From Macrotis lagotis (lineage: Eukaryota > Chordata > Mammalia > Peramelemorphia > Peramelidae): DNA of 64,000 nt. Positions 1-10,992 of this stretch are shown piece by piece (position 1 is the first letter of the stretch; every line of letters starts with the position of its first letter). Under the pieces are notes generated by a model. It did not search any database, was not told the DNA's origin, and saw only the letters and a list, made by a program, of their open reading frames with translations. The translations under genes were made by a program, and so were the position numbers. The stretch covers positions 162,496,937 through 162,560,936 of the forward strand of contig NC_133660.1 of the NCBI RefSeq assembly GCF_037893015.1, written 5' to 3'.

Positions 1-125
1 TGCAGCATCTAAAAGATCAGCTGGAACAGCGAACTCGGATGATAGAGGCAAATATTCACCGACAACAAGAAGAACTCAGAAAAATTCAAGAACAACTACA
101 AATGGTCCATGGTCAAGGTTTACAA
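1..125 (+). CDS. CLOCK: CLOCK, internal coding exon (5-prime end outside window): coiled-coil segment
   Basis: CLOCK is the bHLH-PAS partner of BMAL1 that drives E-box circadian transcription in the nucleus. The first two bases finish an ATG codon; 41 codons then read from [20 protein letters not shown] to the end MVHGQGLQ, nearly identical to the human protein as I know it. The Q/E/R-rich heptad-like run fits the coiled coil which, in mouse, is encoded by the exon lost in the Clock-delta19 mutant and binds CIPC. The exon ends in phase 0 at a donor GTAAGT (126-131). The bHLH and PAS domains lie upstream of the window. Recognition is from memory of the family; confidence is high because the next exons continue the protein in order. 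Confidence 0.95.
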
Positions 126-162
126 GTAAGTTACAGCTAAGTTGCCTACCATCATTTGTGAA

Positions 163-164
<2 letters not shown>

Positions 165-212
<48 letters not shown>
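165..212. repeat. (TG)n microsatellite in CLOCK intron
   Basis: About 24 uninterrupted GT units, 40 bases past the exon donor. Confidence 0.97.
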
Positions 213-213
<1 letters not shown>

Positions 214-292
214 TATAAAAGGGACATTCTTGTTATAAAGAGACTTTTTGACCATGAGGTGTAAGTAAAATATTTCATTTTTTAAAGTAAAT

Positions 293-385
293 ACAGCAAG
301 AGCCTACTATATGCTAGTCACTAGAGATATAAACAACAAACAGTTTTGCCGTCCTGGAATGTACATTCTATTGGGGAGACATGTG
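293..385 (+). repeat. Old interspersed repeat fragment
   Basis: The phrase CTACTATATGCTAGTCACTAG followed by a stretch like CATTCTATTGGGGAGAC resembles the common mammalian repeat reading 'tgcctactatgtgccaggcactgtgctaag ... acattctaatggggagac'. The family was not identified. The same repeat recurs in this window near 35,450, 42,520, 47,100 and 52,040. Confidence 0.5.
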
Positions 386-436
386 TATGTGTATGCATGT
401 ATGTGTGTATGTATAAGAATGAGTTTTTATTCCTGT

Positions 437-676
437 TTGGTCATCTCAGTTGTGTCTAACTCTTTATGATCCTGGGGTTTTCTTGACAGGGATACTGGAG
501 TGGTTTCCCATGTCCTTCCTCAGCTCATTTTACACATGAGAAACTGAGGCAAACAAGAATAAGTGATTTGCCCAGAGATGCAAATCTAGTAAGTGTCAGA
601 AGCTGTATTTGAACTCATGAAGATGAATCTTCCTGACTCCAAGTCCAGCACTCTAAACACTGGGCCACCTAGCTTA
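437..676 (-). repeat. CORE-SINE with BovB/RTE-like 3-prime tail
   Basis: Read on the minus strand it starts with the tRNA-like head (AGCTAGGTGGCCC), has the CORE block, and ends in a tail whose complement reads like TGTGTCTAACTCTTTATGA, a decayed form of the BovB 3-prime end. The shared tail implies RTE machinery moved it. It is older than the compact SINEs elsewhere, with many substitutions. Confidence 0.8.
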
Positions 677-1282
677 CCTAAGAATAAATACCAAATAAAA
701 CAATGAGGTAAAAATTAGTAATATTTGCTGAGCTATTGCAGAGGTCTCACTAAAATGGCAAATCAAAATATATTCTCTATTGTTTCAATAAAAACTTTTA
801 AAACTAAGATTGGACAACCCCATTATAGATTAACTTGATGAATCTATCACCTAAGCCTTTCAAATTTAAGACACTGTTAAAGACATTTTAACAAATCAGA
901 ACCATGGACAAGTCCCTGGGACAATATACTGTATAGACAGACCTCCCTCTAAGTCAGATTTTCTTAATCTTTTTAGTGTCATGGATCCTTTGGGTAGTCT
1001 GGTTAAGTCTGTACATTCCTTCTTAGAATGGTTTTTAAATACATAAAAATACATAAGATTACTAAGGAAATGAAAGATTTGGCAAAATAAAGATGTGATT
1101 TATTTCCCATGTAAGTCCATGAACTCCTTGAAACCTATCCATAGATCTCTTTGAGAAGTCTATGGATGCCAAATTAAGACTTACTATGATAGAAACCATT
1201 AGTCATTATACTTTGGATCTTATTCATTTAGCCAAATTTCAGATTTACCTGTCAGCATAGATCATATCTCTCCCTCTTCTAA
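677..1282. other. CLOCK intron, nothing recognised
   Basis: AT-rich unique-looking intron sequence; I see no coding exon, RNA gene or clear repeat. Confidence 0.5.
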
Positions 1283-1447
1283 ATGTTGTTATTCCCATTT
1301 TATAGATGAGCAGTTTAGGCTCAGAGAGGTTCAGTAATATGCCTTTGTACATATGACTTACAGAAAGCATCACAATTGGAATCCAATCCCAGACCTCCTG
1401 AATTCAAGTTCAGAACTTTTCCTTCTACATCATGGCTACCTACCTTC
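1283..1447 (-). repeat. MIR fragment
   Basis: Contains the reversed MIR landmarks: CCATTTTATAGATGAGCAG, a GAGAGGTTCAGTAAT segment and CCCAGACCTCCTGAATTCAAG. Strongly diverged. Confidence 0.7.
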
Positions 1448-1583
1448 ACTTTCCACATACATTTTTGATTCAATTTGAGGTTCCAAACAATTGCTTTAGA
1501 ACGCAGCATTTGAACATACCCTTAAGCTTATAATTAATTAATAAATGATATTGAAACATAAGTGATGTTAATTTTTTTCTTCT

Positions 1584-1686
1584 CCCAAGACTATAAAATT
1601 AGTTTTGCTTAAAGAAATCCAATTTAAGATTTTACAGTCTTTTTCCCAAGACTATAAAATTATTTTTACTTAAAGAAATCCAATTT
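1584..1686. repeat. Two-copy tandem duplication, period about 61 bp
   Basis: The segment beginning CCCAAGACTATAAAATTA and ending TTAAAGAAATCCAATTT occurs at 1584-1626 and again at 1645-1686 with a few differences. Confidence 0.85.
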
Positions 1687-2130
1687 TGAATTAGACCATA
1701 GTTAACAGTAGAAGTGAGATTGCTTAAAAAAAAAGGCGAGATTCCTAAAATGATCCTTAGGATCCTTTAAAGTTGTGACATACTATTGTTGGATTTTTTT
1801 TTTTGCTTTGCAACAGTCTTCCCTCTGCTCTCTTCCATTTTTAAATGTTATATTTTATGGATATCTGTATTTGAATCCATTTATATATGTGTGTATATAA
1901 GAATTGAAATTGTTTTATATCTTTTGTGATATTCTTTGAGGATGCATTTTTAGCATTTAAAAACATTGAGGTCTTATAAGTTAAATAATCTGATAAAACT
2001 TGAGAAGTTGCTTTATGAAACAGAATTTGGGCATAACATTTTAAGGATTCAAAACTGTTCTCATCATTGCATTAGTATGAGTTATTGTTTGAATTACAAA
2101 AAAACAACTTACTTTAGAATATTCTTAAAG

Positions 2131-2340
2131 ATGTTTTTACAGCAGTCATCCCCTGGATTGAATTTTGGTTCTGTTCAACTTTCTTCTGGAAATTCATCAA
2201 ATATGCAACAACTTACACCTATAAACATGCAAGGTCAGGTTGTTCAAACTAATCAGATTCAAGGTGGAATAAATACTGGACATGTTGGTTCTTCTCAGCA
2301 CTTGATGCAACAACAGCCTTTACAAAGTCCAGCAACTCAG
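2131..2340 (+). CDS. CLOCK: CLOCK coding exon
   Basis: Seventy codons in phase 0, from [20 protein letters not shown] to LQSPATQ, matching the serine/glutamine-rich stretch after the coiled coil of vertebrate CLOCK with scattered substitutions. The acceptor is AAAG just before 2131 and the donor is GTAAAG at 2341. An open frame runs upstream to 1966 and downstream to 2382, but the splice sites and the homology fix the exon borders. Confidence 0.95.
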
Positions 2341-2918
2341 GTAAAGTATAAAGATAGACTTTCAAGTCATGAAGATCATTGAATGATTAAACTTATAAAA
2401 TTTCTGAAATAAAATAAAACCTTGTTTATAGAAAGTATAGTTTATATTCTTATGAAATTAAGAAGTCCAGTGGATAATGTAGACCAGTGGTTTTTAAATA
2501 ACTTTATCCAATAACTTTATTTTAGTAGCAAGTATTACTGTTTTGAGTACTAGGATATGTCTGGAAATTTATTAGATATATAACAAGCCTAGTCCATGAT
2601 ATACAAAATATTAACCTTGAGCCATTTCAAACAAGTATCTGTCTCTGTGTGACCTTCATTTTCCAGAATTAACATTTTTGTCTCCCTACTTAAGAGTAAT
2701 TGGTGACTTTAAAGAAGATAAATACCCTTATCTTTAGTAGCCCTTAGTTTCTGTTGTATATAGTGTTCCCCAAAAGTATATTTACAGTTATTAATTCCTA
2801 TATTCTGAGTTTAAATAAGAAACTCCCACTGGCATAAAAAAAAGATAGTAGTGTCCTTTGGATTACATTTTATTTAATTTCTTTTTTTGAGCAGTCTATA
2901 AAATATTATCTTTCCTAG

Positions 2919-3124
2919 CAAACTCAACCAAACATTATCAGTGGCCACAATCAACAAACCTCTCTTTCCAATCAGACTCAAAGCCCGCTAACAGCTCCAC
3001 TGTACAACACTATGGTAATTTCTCAACCAACAACAGGAAATATGGTCCAGATTCCATCTAGCATGCCACAAAACAGTAACCAGAATGCTGCAGGAACTAC
3101 TTTTACCCAGGACAGACAGATAAG
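2919..3124 (+). CDS. CLOCK: CLOCK coding exon
   Basis: 206 bases. It begins [20 protein letters not shown] and passes through [10 protein letters not shown] to FTQDRQIR. The acceptor is CCTAG before 2919; the donor GTAACT starts at 3125. The last arginine codon is split: AG here plus A at the start of the next exon. This is transactivation-region sequence, Q/S/T-rich and with no catalytic residues; in CLOCK the C-terminal half is where activity is modulated. Confidence 0.95.
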
Positions 3125-3812
3125 GTAACTAGAATATATAATTAGCTTAATGTTCCTTTTATGATAGTCTTGAATTTTAACTCATTTGATTTAAACTAAA
3201 TAACTGTGTTGCTATAACTTGGGTTATAATATGACAGTGTTTCTTTTAGAAGATATATTTTGAATTGTGAATGATAATAATAAACTTATAAAGATAGCTT
3301 ATTCATAAATTTGGAATTAACTATTCTAAATTACAAAACCATACTGTCCTTTTTTTTAAAGTATGTGCCCAATGACACTTTTTGTTGACCTAGGACTAAC
3401 TAAGGACTAACCCAGGACTAAGTTCAGAGAGGTGTATCCTCAGGGTAATTAACATTATGGCCATCAACTTGGTAGAAGATTGTGGTCAGCATCAGTGGTG
3501 GGAGCACTCATCATGATGAAATCACATGCTTTTAAAGTAATATTCTAATAAAATAATAGTGGGTGCTTGTATTATAGTAGAACCATATATTTTATTATAA
3601 AATATACGCACACTAGCATCATGATGATATTTTAGTATCGTGCCTATGGAGCTTATACTTGGGTACAGTGACCTGTTCACAGTGTAATTGAATATTCTGC
3701 AAAGTATATTAGGTTTCTTTCAAACTCTTGCCACTAACAACTAAGCAATAAAGATGCTTGACTCCAGAGATTTGAAGGAAAGGTCTATTTTTAAAAGCTA
3801 AGAAAAAATACA

Positions 3813-3967
3813 GGGGCAGGTAGGTGGCATAGTGGATAAAGCACCAGCCCTGGAGTCAGGAGTACCTGGGTTCAAATCCAGTCTCAGACACTTAATAATT
3901 ACCTAGCTGTGTGGCCTTGTTCAAGCCACTTAACCCCATTTGCCTTGCAAAAACCTAAAAAAAAAAA
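3813..3967 (+). repeat. Marsupial CORE-SINE, near full length
   Basis: Runs from the tRNA-like head (GGGGCAGGTAGGTGGCATAG) through GGGTTCAAATCC and CTTAATAATTACCTAGCTG to an A-rich tail. Confidence 0.93.
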
Positions 3968-4315
3968 TAGTTTTTTTTTTAAAGTTGGATTTAAATTTGG
4001 ACAGGTTCCATATTGTGGAGAAAATATCTCAAAATAATCTCTATCCTACAGAAGACTTTAATTTTGAGAATTCAAATATTGTTTATCATAAACTGTCACC
4101 CAGCATAGCGATTTATACCTGTACTTAAATTATTTTACTTGTAATAATTTTTTTGAAAAATGGCACCTTTTTTTTGTCCTGTTGAAAAAGTTATTTCTTT
4201 ATTGTGACTTGGGGGCTTTTTGTGCTTTTTTAGAATCTTTTTATTCTGTAGGGTAAAAGACTTAAAATTTTATAGATTTCAAGTAAGAAACATTTATTTT
4301 AAAAATATGTAATCA

Positions 4316-4468
4316 GGGGTGGCTAGGTGGCGTAGTGGATAAAGCACCGGCCCTGGAGTCAGGAGTACCTGGGTTCAAATCTGGTCTCAGACACTTAATA
4401 ATTCCCTAGCTGTGTGGCCTTAGGCAAGCCACTTAACCCCGTTTGCCTTACAAAAAACAAAAACAAAA
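4316..4468 (+). repeat. Marsupial CORE-SINE
   Basis: Full-length copy flanked by a 13-base direct repeat AAAAATATGTAAT at 4301-4313 and 4469-4481. Confidence 0.95.
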
Positions 4469-4481
4469 AAAAATATGTAAT

Positions 4482-4638
4482 GGGGGCGCAGCTAGGTGGT
4501 ACAGTGGGTAAAGCACTGACCCTGGAGTCAGGAAGACCTGAGTTCAAATGTGACCTCAGACAAGATAATTGCCTAGCTGTGTGACCTTGGGCAAGTCACT
4601 TAACCCCATTACCTTAAAGAAATTTAAAAAAAAATTTT
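4482..4638 (+). repeat. Marsupial CORE-SINE inserted at the same site as its neighbour
   Basis: Starts directly after the second target repeat of the preceding SINE and is followed by a decayed third copy, AAATATGAAAT (4639-4649). Confidence 0.92.
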
Positions 4639-4678
4639 AAATATGAAATAGGCAAATTGTAAAACAGTTACCAACATT

Positions 4679-4935
4679 TTGGGCAACTAGGTAGTGCAAT
4701 GCATAGAATGCCAAGCCTAGCGTTAGGAATACACATCTTCCTGAGTTAGATTCTGACCTCAGACACTTAATAGCTGTTTGGTCCTGGGGAAGTCACTTAA
4801 CCTCATTTACTCAGTTTTCTTGTCTTTGAAATGAGTTGGAGAAGGAAATGGCAAACCACTCCATTATCTTTGCCAAGAAAATCACAAATGTTATTAAAAA
4901 GAATTGGACTTCACTGAAATAACTCAACAACCAAT
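4679..4935 (+). repeat. CORE-SINE with RTE-like tail
   Basis: Diverged tRNA-like head, then CTCAGACACTTAATAGCTG, then the long tail containing GGCAAACCACTCCATTATC and AAAGAATTGGACTTCACTG that resembles the end of BovB. Confidence 0.85.
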
Positions 4936-5220
4936 ATTAAATGTTTATAATTGTATGTATATTTATATATGAAAATATGCACACATATTCAAAATAATAA
5001 CCAACATTTAATATGTTTAATTATAGTATGTTATGCGTAAAATTTGTTTCAAGTATTATAATTTCTTTATATAGTCTTGTTGAAAAGTAACTGTTCCCAT
5101 GGGAATCTTTTTCCCAAAAAGGAAAATTACAATTTAAAAAAAAGAAATTGACCATAGGAACAGAATTATGCTTATTATAGGAAAAAATATAACTCAAGAT
5201 TGTATTTTTCAGTGTTGGAA

Positions 5221-5420
5221 TGTTTGGCAGCATGATACAGTGGCGGGAGTTCATGTTTTGGAGTTGAAGCAGACTTGTTTATAAGTGTTCTATGACAACT
5301 CTATGATCCTGGACAAGTCACTTGACTTGTCTAGACCTCTGTTTCTTAATCATAAAATGAAGATAATAGTATCCATCCTACTTATCTCTTAGAGACCTCT
5401 AAAAGCTCTATATAAATATC
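5221..5420 (+). repeat. MIR element
   Basis: Contains GGACAAGTCACTTGACTTGTC and CATAAAATGAAGATAATAGT, typical of the MIR core and 3-prime half. A shorter MIR head lies at 5694-5755. Confidence 0.8.
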
Positions 5421-5421
5421 A

Positions 5422-5423
<2 letters not shown>

Positions 5424-5473
<50 letters not shown>
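5424..5473. repeat. (ATT)n microsatellite
   Basis: About 16 units, grown from the 3-prime tail of the MIR just before it. Confidence 0.97.
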
Positions 5474-5474
<1 letters not shown>

Positions 5475-6060
5475 ATTGATACATTTTTAACCCTATTTTA
5501 AACCCTAACCCATTTTAAACCCTAATCTTAAGCCTGGAATACCTTTGTATACATAGAGATTGTCTTTTCTTTACTCTAATAAATTCCAGCTTATTCATGG
5601 TTGACAATGAACCAAATGCCATAACAATCTGACTCAGGAAACGAAAGAAAAACTTATTTTTTTTTAATCTGTATGTGTTTTTGTTGTAATAGTGTAGCAT
5701 AGTGGAGAGAGTGATGAATTGAAATCAGGAAAACCTGGGTTTAAATATCTCTGATGTGTCCCATAATAGCCATGAGCCTCATACAGTTTCTAAGACTTTA
5801 CTATTATATTAGGGATGAGATATTGTCTAAGCTAGATCAAGGAAAGCATAGATCCTTGACATTTTTATTGTATGTTAATTTTAAAATTTGTATTTATGTG
5901 TCAAAAATAGAAACTAAGTATATTCACAGAATTGCAGCTTTTTATTTTGCTAAAGTATCAGTAAATACTAATTAAATGAATATCTCTGTTCAGTAAGCTA
6001 GTATTTAAATTGTGGACTTTTTAGGTATTTAACCTTAGGGCTTTTTCTTTCCTTTTGCAG

Positions 6061-6220
6061 ATTTTCACAAGGTCAGCAACTGGTGACAAAATTAGTCACT
6101 GCTCCTGTAGCCTGTGGAGCAGTTATGGTGCCCAGTACCATGTTTATGGGCCAAGTGGTAACGGCTTATCCCACTTTTGCTGCGCAACAGCAACAGCCAC
6201 AGACTTTGTCAATAGCACAA

Positions 6221-6284
<64 letters not shown>

Positions 6285-6397
6285 AACAGCAGCAGCAACA
6301 ACAACAACAACAACAGAGCCAGCAGGAACAGCAGCTAACTACTCTTCAGCAATCATCTCAGGCTCAGCTAACTCAGCCACCACAACAGTTCTTACAG
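6061..6397 (+). CDS. CLOCK: CLOCK coding exon with long polyglutamine tract
   Basis: The first base completes the split arginine; 112 codons follow, beginning [20 protein letters not shown] and continuing [20 protein letters not shown], a block strongly conserved in vertebrate CLOCK. Then come 33 consecutive glutamine codons (6218-6316), [12 protein letters not shown] and [11 protein letters not shown]. The human protein has only about six glutamines here. The acceptor is TTTTGCAG; the donor is a weak GTCTTT (6398-6403), and read-through would add only five residues before a stop at 6413. PolyQ runs also occur in bird CLOCK, where their length varies. Exon order and phase agree with the next exon at 17,443. 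Confidence 0.95.
6218..6316 (+). repeat. CLOCK: Polyglutamine-coding (CAG/CAA)33 tract
   Basis: 33 codons, CAG and CAA only, with blocks of up to nine CAG then alternating CAA runs. The mixed codons reduce slippage compared with a pure CAG tract. In the other frames the tract gives Ala/Thr/Ser runs, which are shadows. Confidence 0.97.
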
Positions 6398-7110
6398 GTC
6401 TTTCCTTCTTTGTAGAATTTTTTCCAATACACATTTAATTTTAGATAACAAATTATTATTGATAAACAAGTTAATTTTTTTTATAAATAAGCTAAAGCTT
6501 CAAAGGGGGGTTCATTATATAACTTTTTATTTTCCAAAAAAAGTTTCTAATGTACCTTAAGGCACTGTGAGCTTATTACTGTTTATCATGGTGATCTTCC
6601 CCCCTTAAATTACTCTTACTAATTTCAAAATATTTAAATGCAGGGTGACCCGCATCTTAGTACAATAGCTTAAAACAGCACTGAGACTTTTGGGACAGCC
6701 AATATATCTTTGGTCAAAGATAGATATAAAGATAGGTAGATTTTGAGTGTGCTTGTGTGTATGTGTGTCTATATACCTCCACATCCAGTGTCTTGGGATC
6801 TCCCACACTGTTTTGTGACCTTTAACCATATAAACATAATTTTCTGCTATCTTTCATCATTCAGATGCTATTGACTCACTCAAAAAATCCTAAGTTTTTC
6901 TAGTAATAGTGATAGTTTGGTATCGATAGACATTTCTAACTGGAATTTTTCCTTTTGAGCAAGGGCTCCCTGATTGCTAAAATGGCTGTCCAGAATCTGT
7001 GGTCCAGGAATGACCAACGACAACTAGTTTATTCCAAAATAAAAATCACAGCACTGGCTGCAATATCATGGTACTTTCGACTTAGACAAGCAGATGTATT
7101 TGTTTAAGGT
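6398..7110. other. CLOCK intron before the LINE nest
   Basis: AT-rich sequence with no recognised repeat or exon. Confidence 0.55.
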
Positions 7111-7404
7111 GGAACATCCATTTGTTGATTCATTCAGTCATGTCTGATTCTTTCTGGCTCCATGGACCTTAGCATGCCAGTCTCTTCTATCCACTCTATT
7201 TTGCAAAGTCTGTCCAAGCTCATGTTCATTGCTTCCTTAATACTATCCATCACATCGTCTGCTGACCCCTTTTCCTTTTGCCTTCAATCTTTCCCAACAC
7301 CAGGGTCTTTCTCAATGATTCCCGTCTTCACATTATATAACCACAGTATTTAAGCTTCAACATCAGTATTGATCATGGAGGGAATAGTTTGAGTTAATTT
7401 CTTT

Positions 7405-7892
7405 AAGCATTGATAATATTTGTCCTTCATTCTTGAAGAGGACCAAGACACCAGGGAGGTGATGCTGTGACAAGCACATGAATTGGATTTGAGTGAGGGG
7501 GTACTGTACTAAGTCACCAGTCTTACTTTCTCTTACAGAGCCATCTGGATGACCAGATAGGAATCAAGACTACTGGAGATGGCCCTGGATGCAAGGCATT
7601 CAGGGTTAAGTGACTTGTCTAAGGTCACACAGCTAGTAAGAGTCAATTGTCTGGGGCGGCTAGGTGGCGTAGTGGATAAAGCACCGGCCCTGGAGTCAGG
7701 AGTACCTGGGTTCAAATCCGGTCTCAGACACTTAATAATTACCTAGCTGTGTGTCCTTGGGCAAGCCACTTAACCCTGTTTGCCTTACCAAAACCAAAAA
7801 AAAAAAAAAGTCAATTGTCTGAAGTCATATTCAAACTGCTATCCTGACTTCAAGGCTAGTGCTCTGTCTACTGCCCCCACTCTCAAAAGGCT
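7405..7892 (-). repeat. CORE-SINE with RTE tail, inside the BovB
   Basis: Minus-strand copy: the tail CCTTCATTCTTGAAGAGGAC is on the left, the CORE in the middle, the head on the right. It is interrupted by the SINE at 7653-7808 and sits inside the BovB 3-prime region. Confidence 0.8.
7653..7808 (+). repeat. Young CORE-SINE inserted into an older SINE
   Basis: Full-length, flanked by the perfect 12-base repeat AGTCAATTGTCT at 7641-7652 and 7809-7820. Its sequence is close to the copies at 4316 and 34,751. Confidence 0.96.
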
Positions 7893-9337
7893 TCTCTAAC
7901 ACCACAATTCAAAAGCATCAGTTCTACAGAGCTCACTTTACCTTAAAATCTTAACTCTCATAGCCATATATTGCTACTGGAAAAACCATAGCTTTAACCA
8001 TATGGACCTTTGTTAGCAAGCTGATATTTTCTGCTTTTTAGTATGCTGTCAACTTTGCCAGAGCTTTCCTTCCAAGGAGCTGAGCATCTTTTGATTTCAT
8101 GGCTACAATGATTTTTGAAGCCCAAGCAAATAAATTTGACACTGCTTCCATTTCTTTTATCTTTGCCAGAAAGTGATGGAACCAGTTACCAGGATCTTAG
8201 TTGGATTGTTTTTTTAATCTTAGTTTAGCTATTATACTCTCTTTCCCCCTCATCAAGAGACTTCCTAAGTCTTATTCATTTTCTGCCATCAGAGTGATAT
8301 CATCTACATATCTGAGATTGTTGATACTTCTCTTGGAAATCTTAATTCCAGTTTTTGATTTGTCCAGCCTGGCATTGTGCATGAAGTCCTCTGCATGTTA
8401 GTAAATAAAGAAGGTGACAACATGCAGGTTTGTCATACTCCTTTCCCAATCTTAAACCACTCAGTTGTTCCATGTTCAGTTCTAACTTTTGCTTCTTGAC
8501 CTGCTACAAGTTCCTAGGGAGGCAAGTAAGATGATCTAGTACTCCATCCCTTTGAGGACTTGCCACATTTTGTTCTGATCCATATGATCAAAAGCTTTAC
8601 TCTTAGTCAGTGAAGCAGATGTTTTTCTGGAACTCTCTTACTTTCTCCATAATCCAGCAAATATTGGCAACTTGACATCTAGTTCTTCTGCCTGTTTGAA
8701 AACCAGTTCTGCTTTTTTGGTTCTAGCTAATAGTCTTAAGAATAATCTTAAAGGCATGTGAAATGAGTGCAAATGTTGAGTAATTTAAACATTCTTTGGC
8801 ATTCCTCTTTTTAGGATTGGGATATAAACTAATCTCTTCTAATCTAGAGGCCACTGTTGAGTTTTCCAAATCTGTTAGCATATTGAGTGAAGCACATGTC
8901 CACAAACTTCATTGTTAGCAAAGCCCTAAGTTTCATTTGACTTTATTCTCCAGGATGTCTATCTCTAAATCAATAACCTGACTATTGTGATTATCAGTGA
9001 TGTTAAGATTGTTTTGTTCAGTTCTTCTGTATATTCTTGCCCCCTCTTCTTGATTTCTTCTACTTCTGTTAAATCCCTACCATTTTTGTCTTTTATCATG
9101 TCCATTTTTACATAAAACATTCCCTTGATATCTATACTTTTCTTTCTTTTTTCTGTTGTATTTATTTTATATTATTATAATAATCTTATTGTGAAAGTAA
9201 ACATAACCCACCCTCAAAAAAGATAAAGAAACCTTAAGAATAGTGAGAGAAAAAAAAATTTTACTTCACTCTGTGTTCAGATTCCAATGGCCCTGTCTCT
9301 GGCATGAGTTACCTTCTTTATCATAAGTCTACCAGAG

Positions 9338-9494
9338 TGGAGCAGCTAGGTGGTGCAGTTGAGTGAGCACTGGCCCTGGAGTCAGGAGGACCAGAGTTCA
9401 AATCTGGCCTCATATACTTAATATACTTAATAATTCCTAGCTGTGTGACCTTGGGCAAGTCATAACCCCATTTCCATAAATAAAAATTAAAAAA
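9338..9494 (+). repeat. CORE-SINE in HAL1 copy A
   Basis: Flanked by TCTACCAGAG (9328-9337) and TCCACCAGAG (9495-9504). Confidence 0.92.
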
Positions 9495-10182
9495 TCCACC
9501 AGAGAACTTTCTTCTGTATCTTCCCACAGCCACTATTACTAGCTACATTTCCCTCTATTCCATTCCTCCCTAGTCTCATTTATTTTGTTCTCTTTCTCCT
9601 TTCACCTCCTCAGATGTGTGTTGTATTTGATTGCCCTCTCCCATGATCTTCCCTTTCTTCTATCACCTACTTCTCTCCTCCCCTGTCCCCCATTATCCCA
9701 TCCCTTTACTATCATTTTTCTCTAGGGTAACATAGATTTCTATGCCTTATTAGGTGTGAATGCTATTTCTTCTTCGAGTCATTTCTGATGAGAAGGAAGG
9801 CTCACTCATTCCCCCTCACCTTCCCCCTTTCCACTCCAGTGCAAAAGCTTTCTCTTGACTCTTTTATGTGAATATCTTAGTCCCTTCTTCATCTCCTTTC
9901 CCTTCCTCCTAGTACTTTCCTTTAGCATCCATTGACTTCATCTGTATACTATATTATACAGTTATATTCACTTCCCTCCTGGGCCTTATATATGATATGC
10001 TCTTTCGAACCTCTCTTATGAATGAGAAAGCTCATATGAGTTATCAGTATCTCCTTCCCATGCAGGAATGCAAACAGTTCAACATCATTAAGTTCCTCAT
10101 AATTAATCCGTCTCATTCACCCCCTCTATGCTTCACCTGAGTCCTGTACTTGGAGATCAAATTTTCTGTTCAGCTTGTCATT

Positions 10183-10479
10183 TCAAGTCCATCTTTTCCC
10201 CTGAAAAAGGATGTTCATTTTTGCTGGGTCATTGATCCTCATTTGTAATCCAAGCTCTTTTGCCTTCTGGAATGTCATATTCCAAGCCTCACAAGCCCTT
10301 AATGGAGATGCTGCCAAATCCTGTGTAATCCTGACTATAGAGCCATGGTAGTTGAATTGTGTCTGGCAGCTTTTTAGTATTTTCTCTTTGACTTGGGAGT
10401 TTGGGAATTTGGCTATACTATTCCTGGGAGGTTTTCTTTTAGGAATCTCTTTCAGGAGGTAATCGGTAGATACCCTCAA
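10183..10479 (-). pseudogene. HAL1/L1 ORF1p C-terminal domain remnant
   Basis: 98 residues remain open. Pieces such as KRKPPRNSIAKFPNSQVKEK, IVRITQDLAASPLRA and GLQMRINDPAKMNILFQGK follow the L1 ORF1p C-terminal domain (human: PRHIIVRF...MKEKMLRAAREK, ...PIRLTADLSAETLQARREW, ...FQPRISYPAKLSFISEGE). This domain binds RNA with the RRM. The N-terminal coiled-coil part (about 10,480-11,400) is decayed. Confidence 0.82.
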
Positions 10480-10552
10480 TTTCTATTTTATCCTTTGCTT
10501 CTAGGATATCAGGGCAATTTTACTGCATTTTTTCTTGAAAAATGAAGTCTAG

Positions 10553-10707
10553 GGGCGTCTAGGTTGTGCAGTGGATAGAGCACTGACCCTGGATTCAGGA
10601 GTACCTGAGTTCAAATCCAGCCTCAGACACTTAATAATTACCTAGTTGTATGGACTTGGGCAAGCCACTTAATCCCATTTGCCTTGCAAAAACCTCAAAA
10701 AAAAAAA
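10553..10707 (+). repeat. CORE-SINE in HAL1 copy A ORF1
   Basis: Target repeats GAAAAATGAAGTCTAG (10,537-10,552) and GAAAAATGAAGTTTAG (10,708-10,723), one mismatch. Confidence 0.95.
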
Positions 10708-10992
10708 GAAAAATGAAGTTTAGGCTCTTCCTGTTAAGACTTTCAGATAGCCCAATAATTTTTAAGTTATCTCTCCTGAATCTGTTTTATAGATCAGTTG
10801 TTTTGCCAATGAGATATTTCACATTTTTTTTAAATTTTTCGTTCTTTTGATAATGTTTATTGTTTCTTGATTTCTTGCAAAGCCATCAACTTCCTTTAGT
10901 TACATTTTACATTTAAAGGAATTATATTCTTCAGAGAGCTTTTTGAATTTACTTTTAAGTTTTTTGGGGTTTTTTTTGTTTTTTTTTTTTGT

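Larger units (their letters stand above)
3125..6060. other. CLOCK intron with SINE cluster
   Basis: Intron between the two exons. Besides the repeats listed separately (3813-5473, 5694-5755) the sequence is AT-rich with no recognised feature. It ends in a pyrimidine-rich acceptor, CTTTTTCTTTCCTTTTGCAG. Confidence 0.8.

Noticed and set aside
3813-4638. tRNA-like sequences that might be tRNA genes
   Set aside because: They are SINE heads with a box B-like motif; there is no intact cloverleaf, and they are followed by CORE sequence and poly-A tails.
6055-6438. Overlapping frame with poly-Ala/Thr runs
   Set aside because: Shadow of the CLOCK polyQ exon; the conserved protein is in the other frame.
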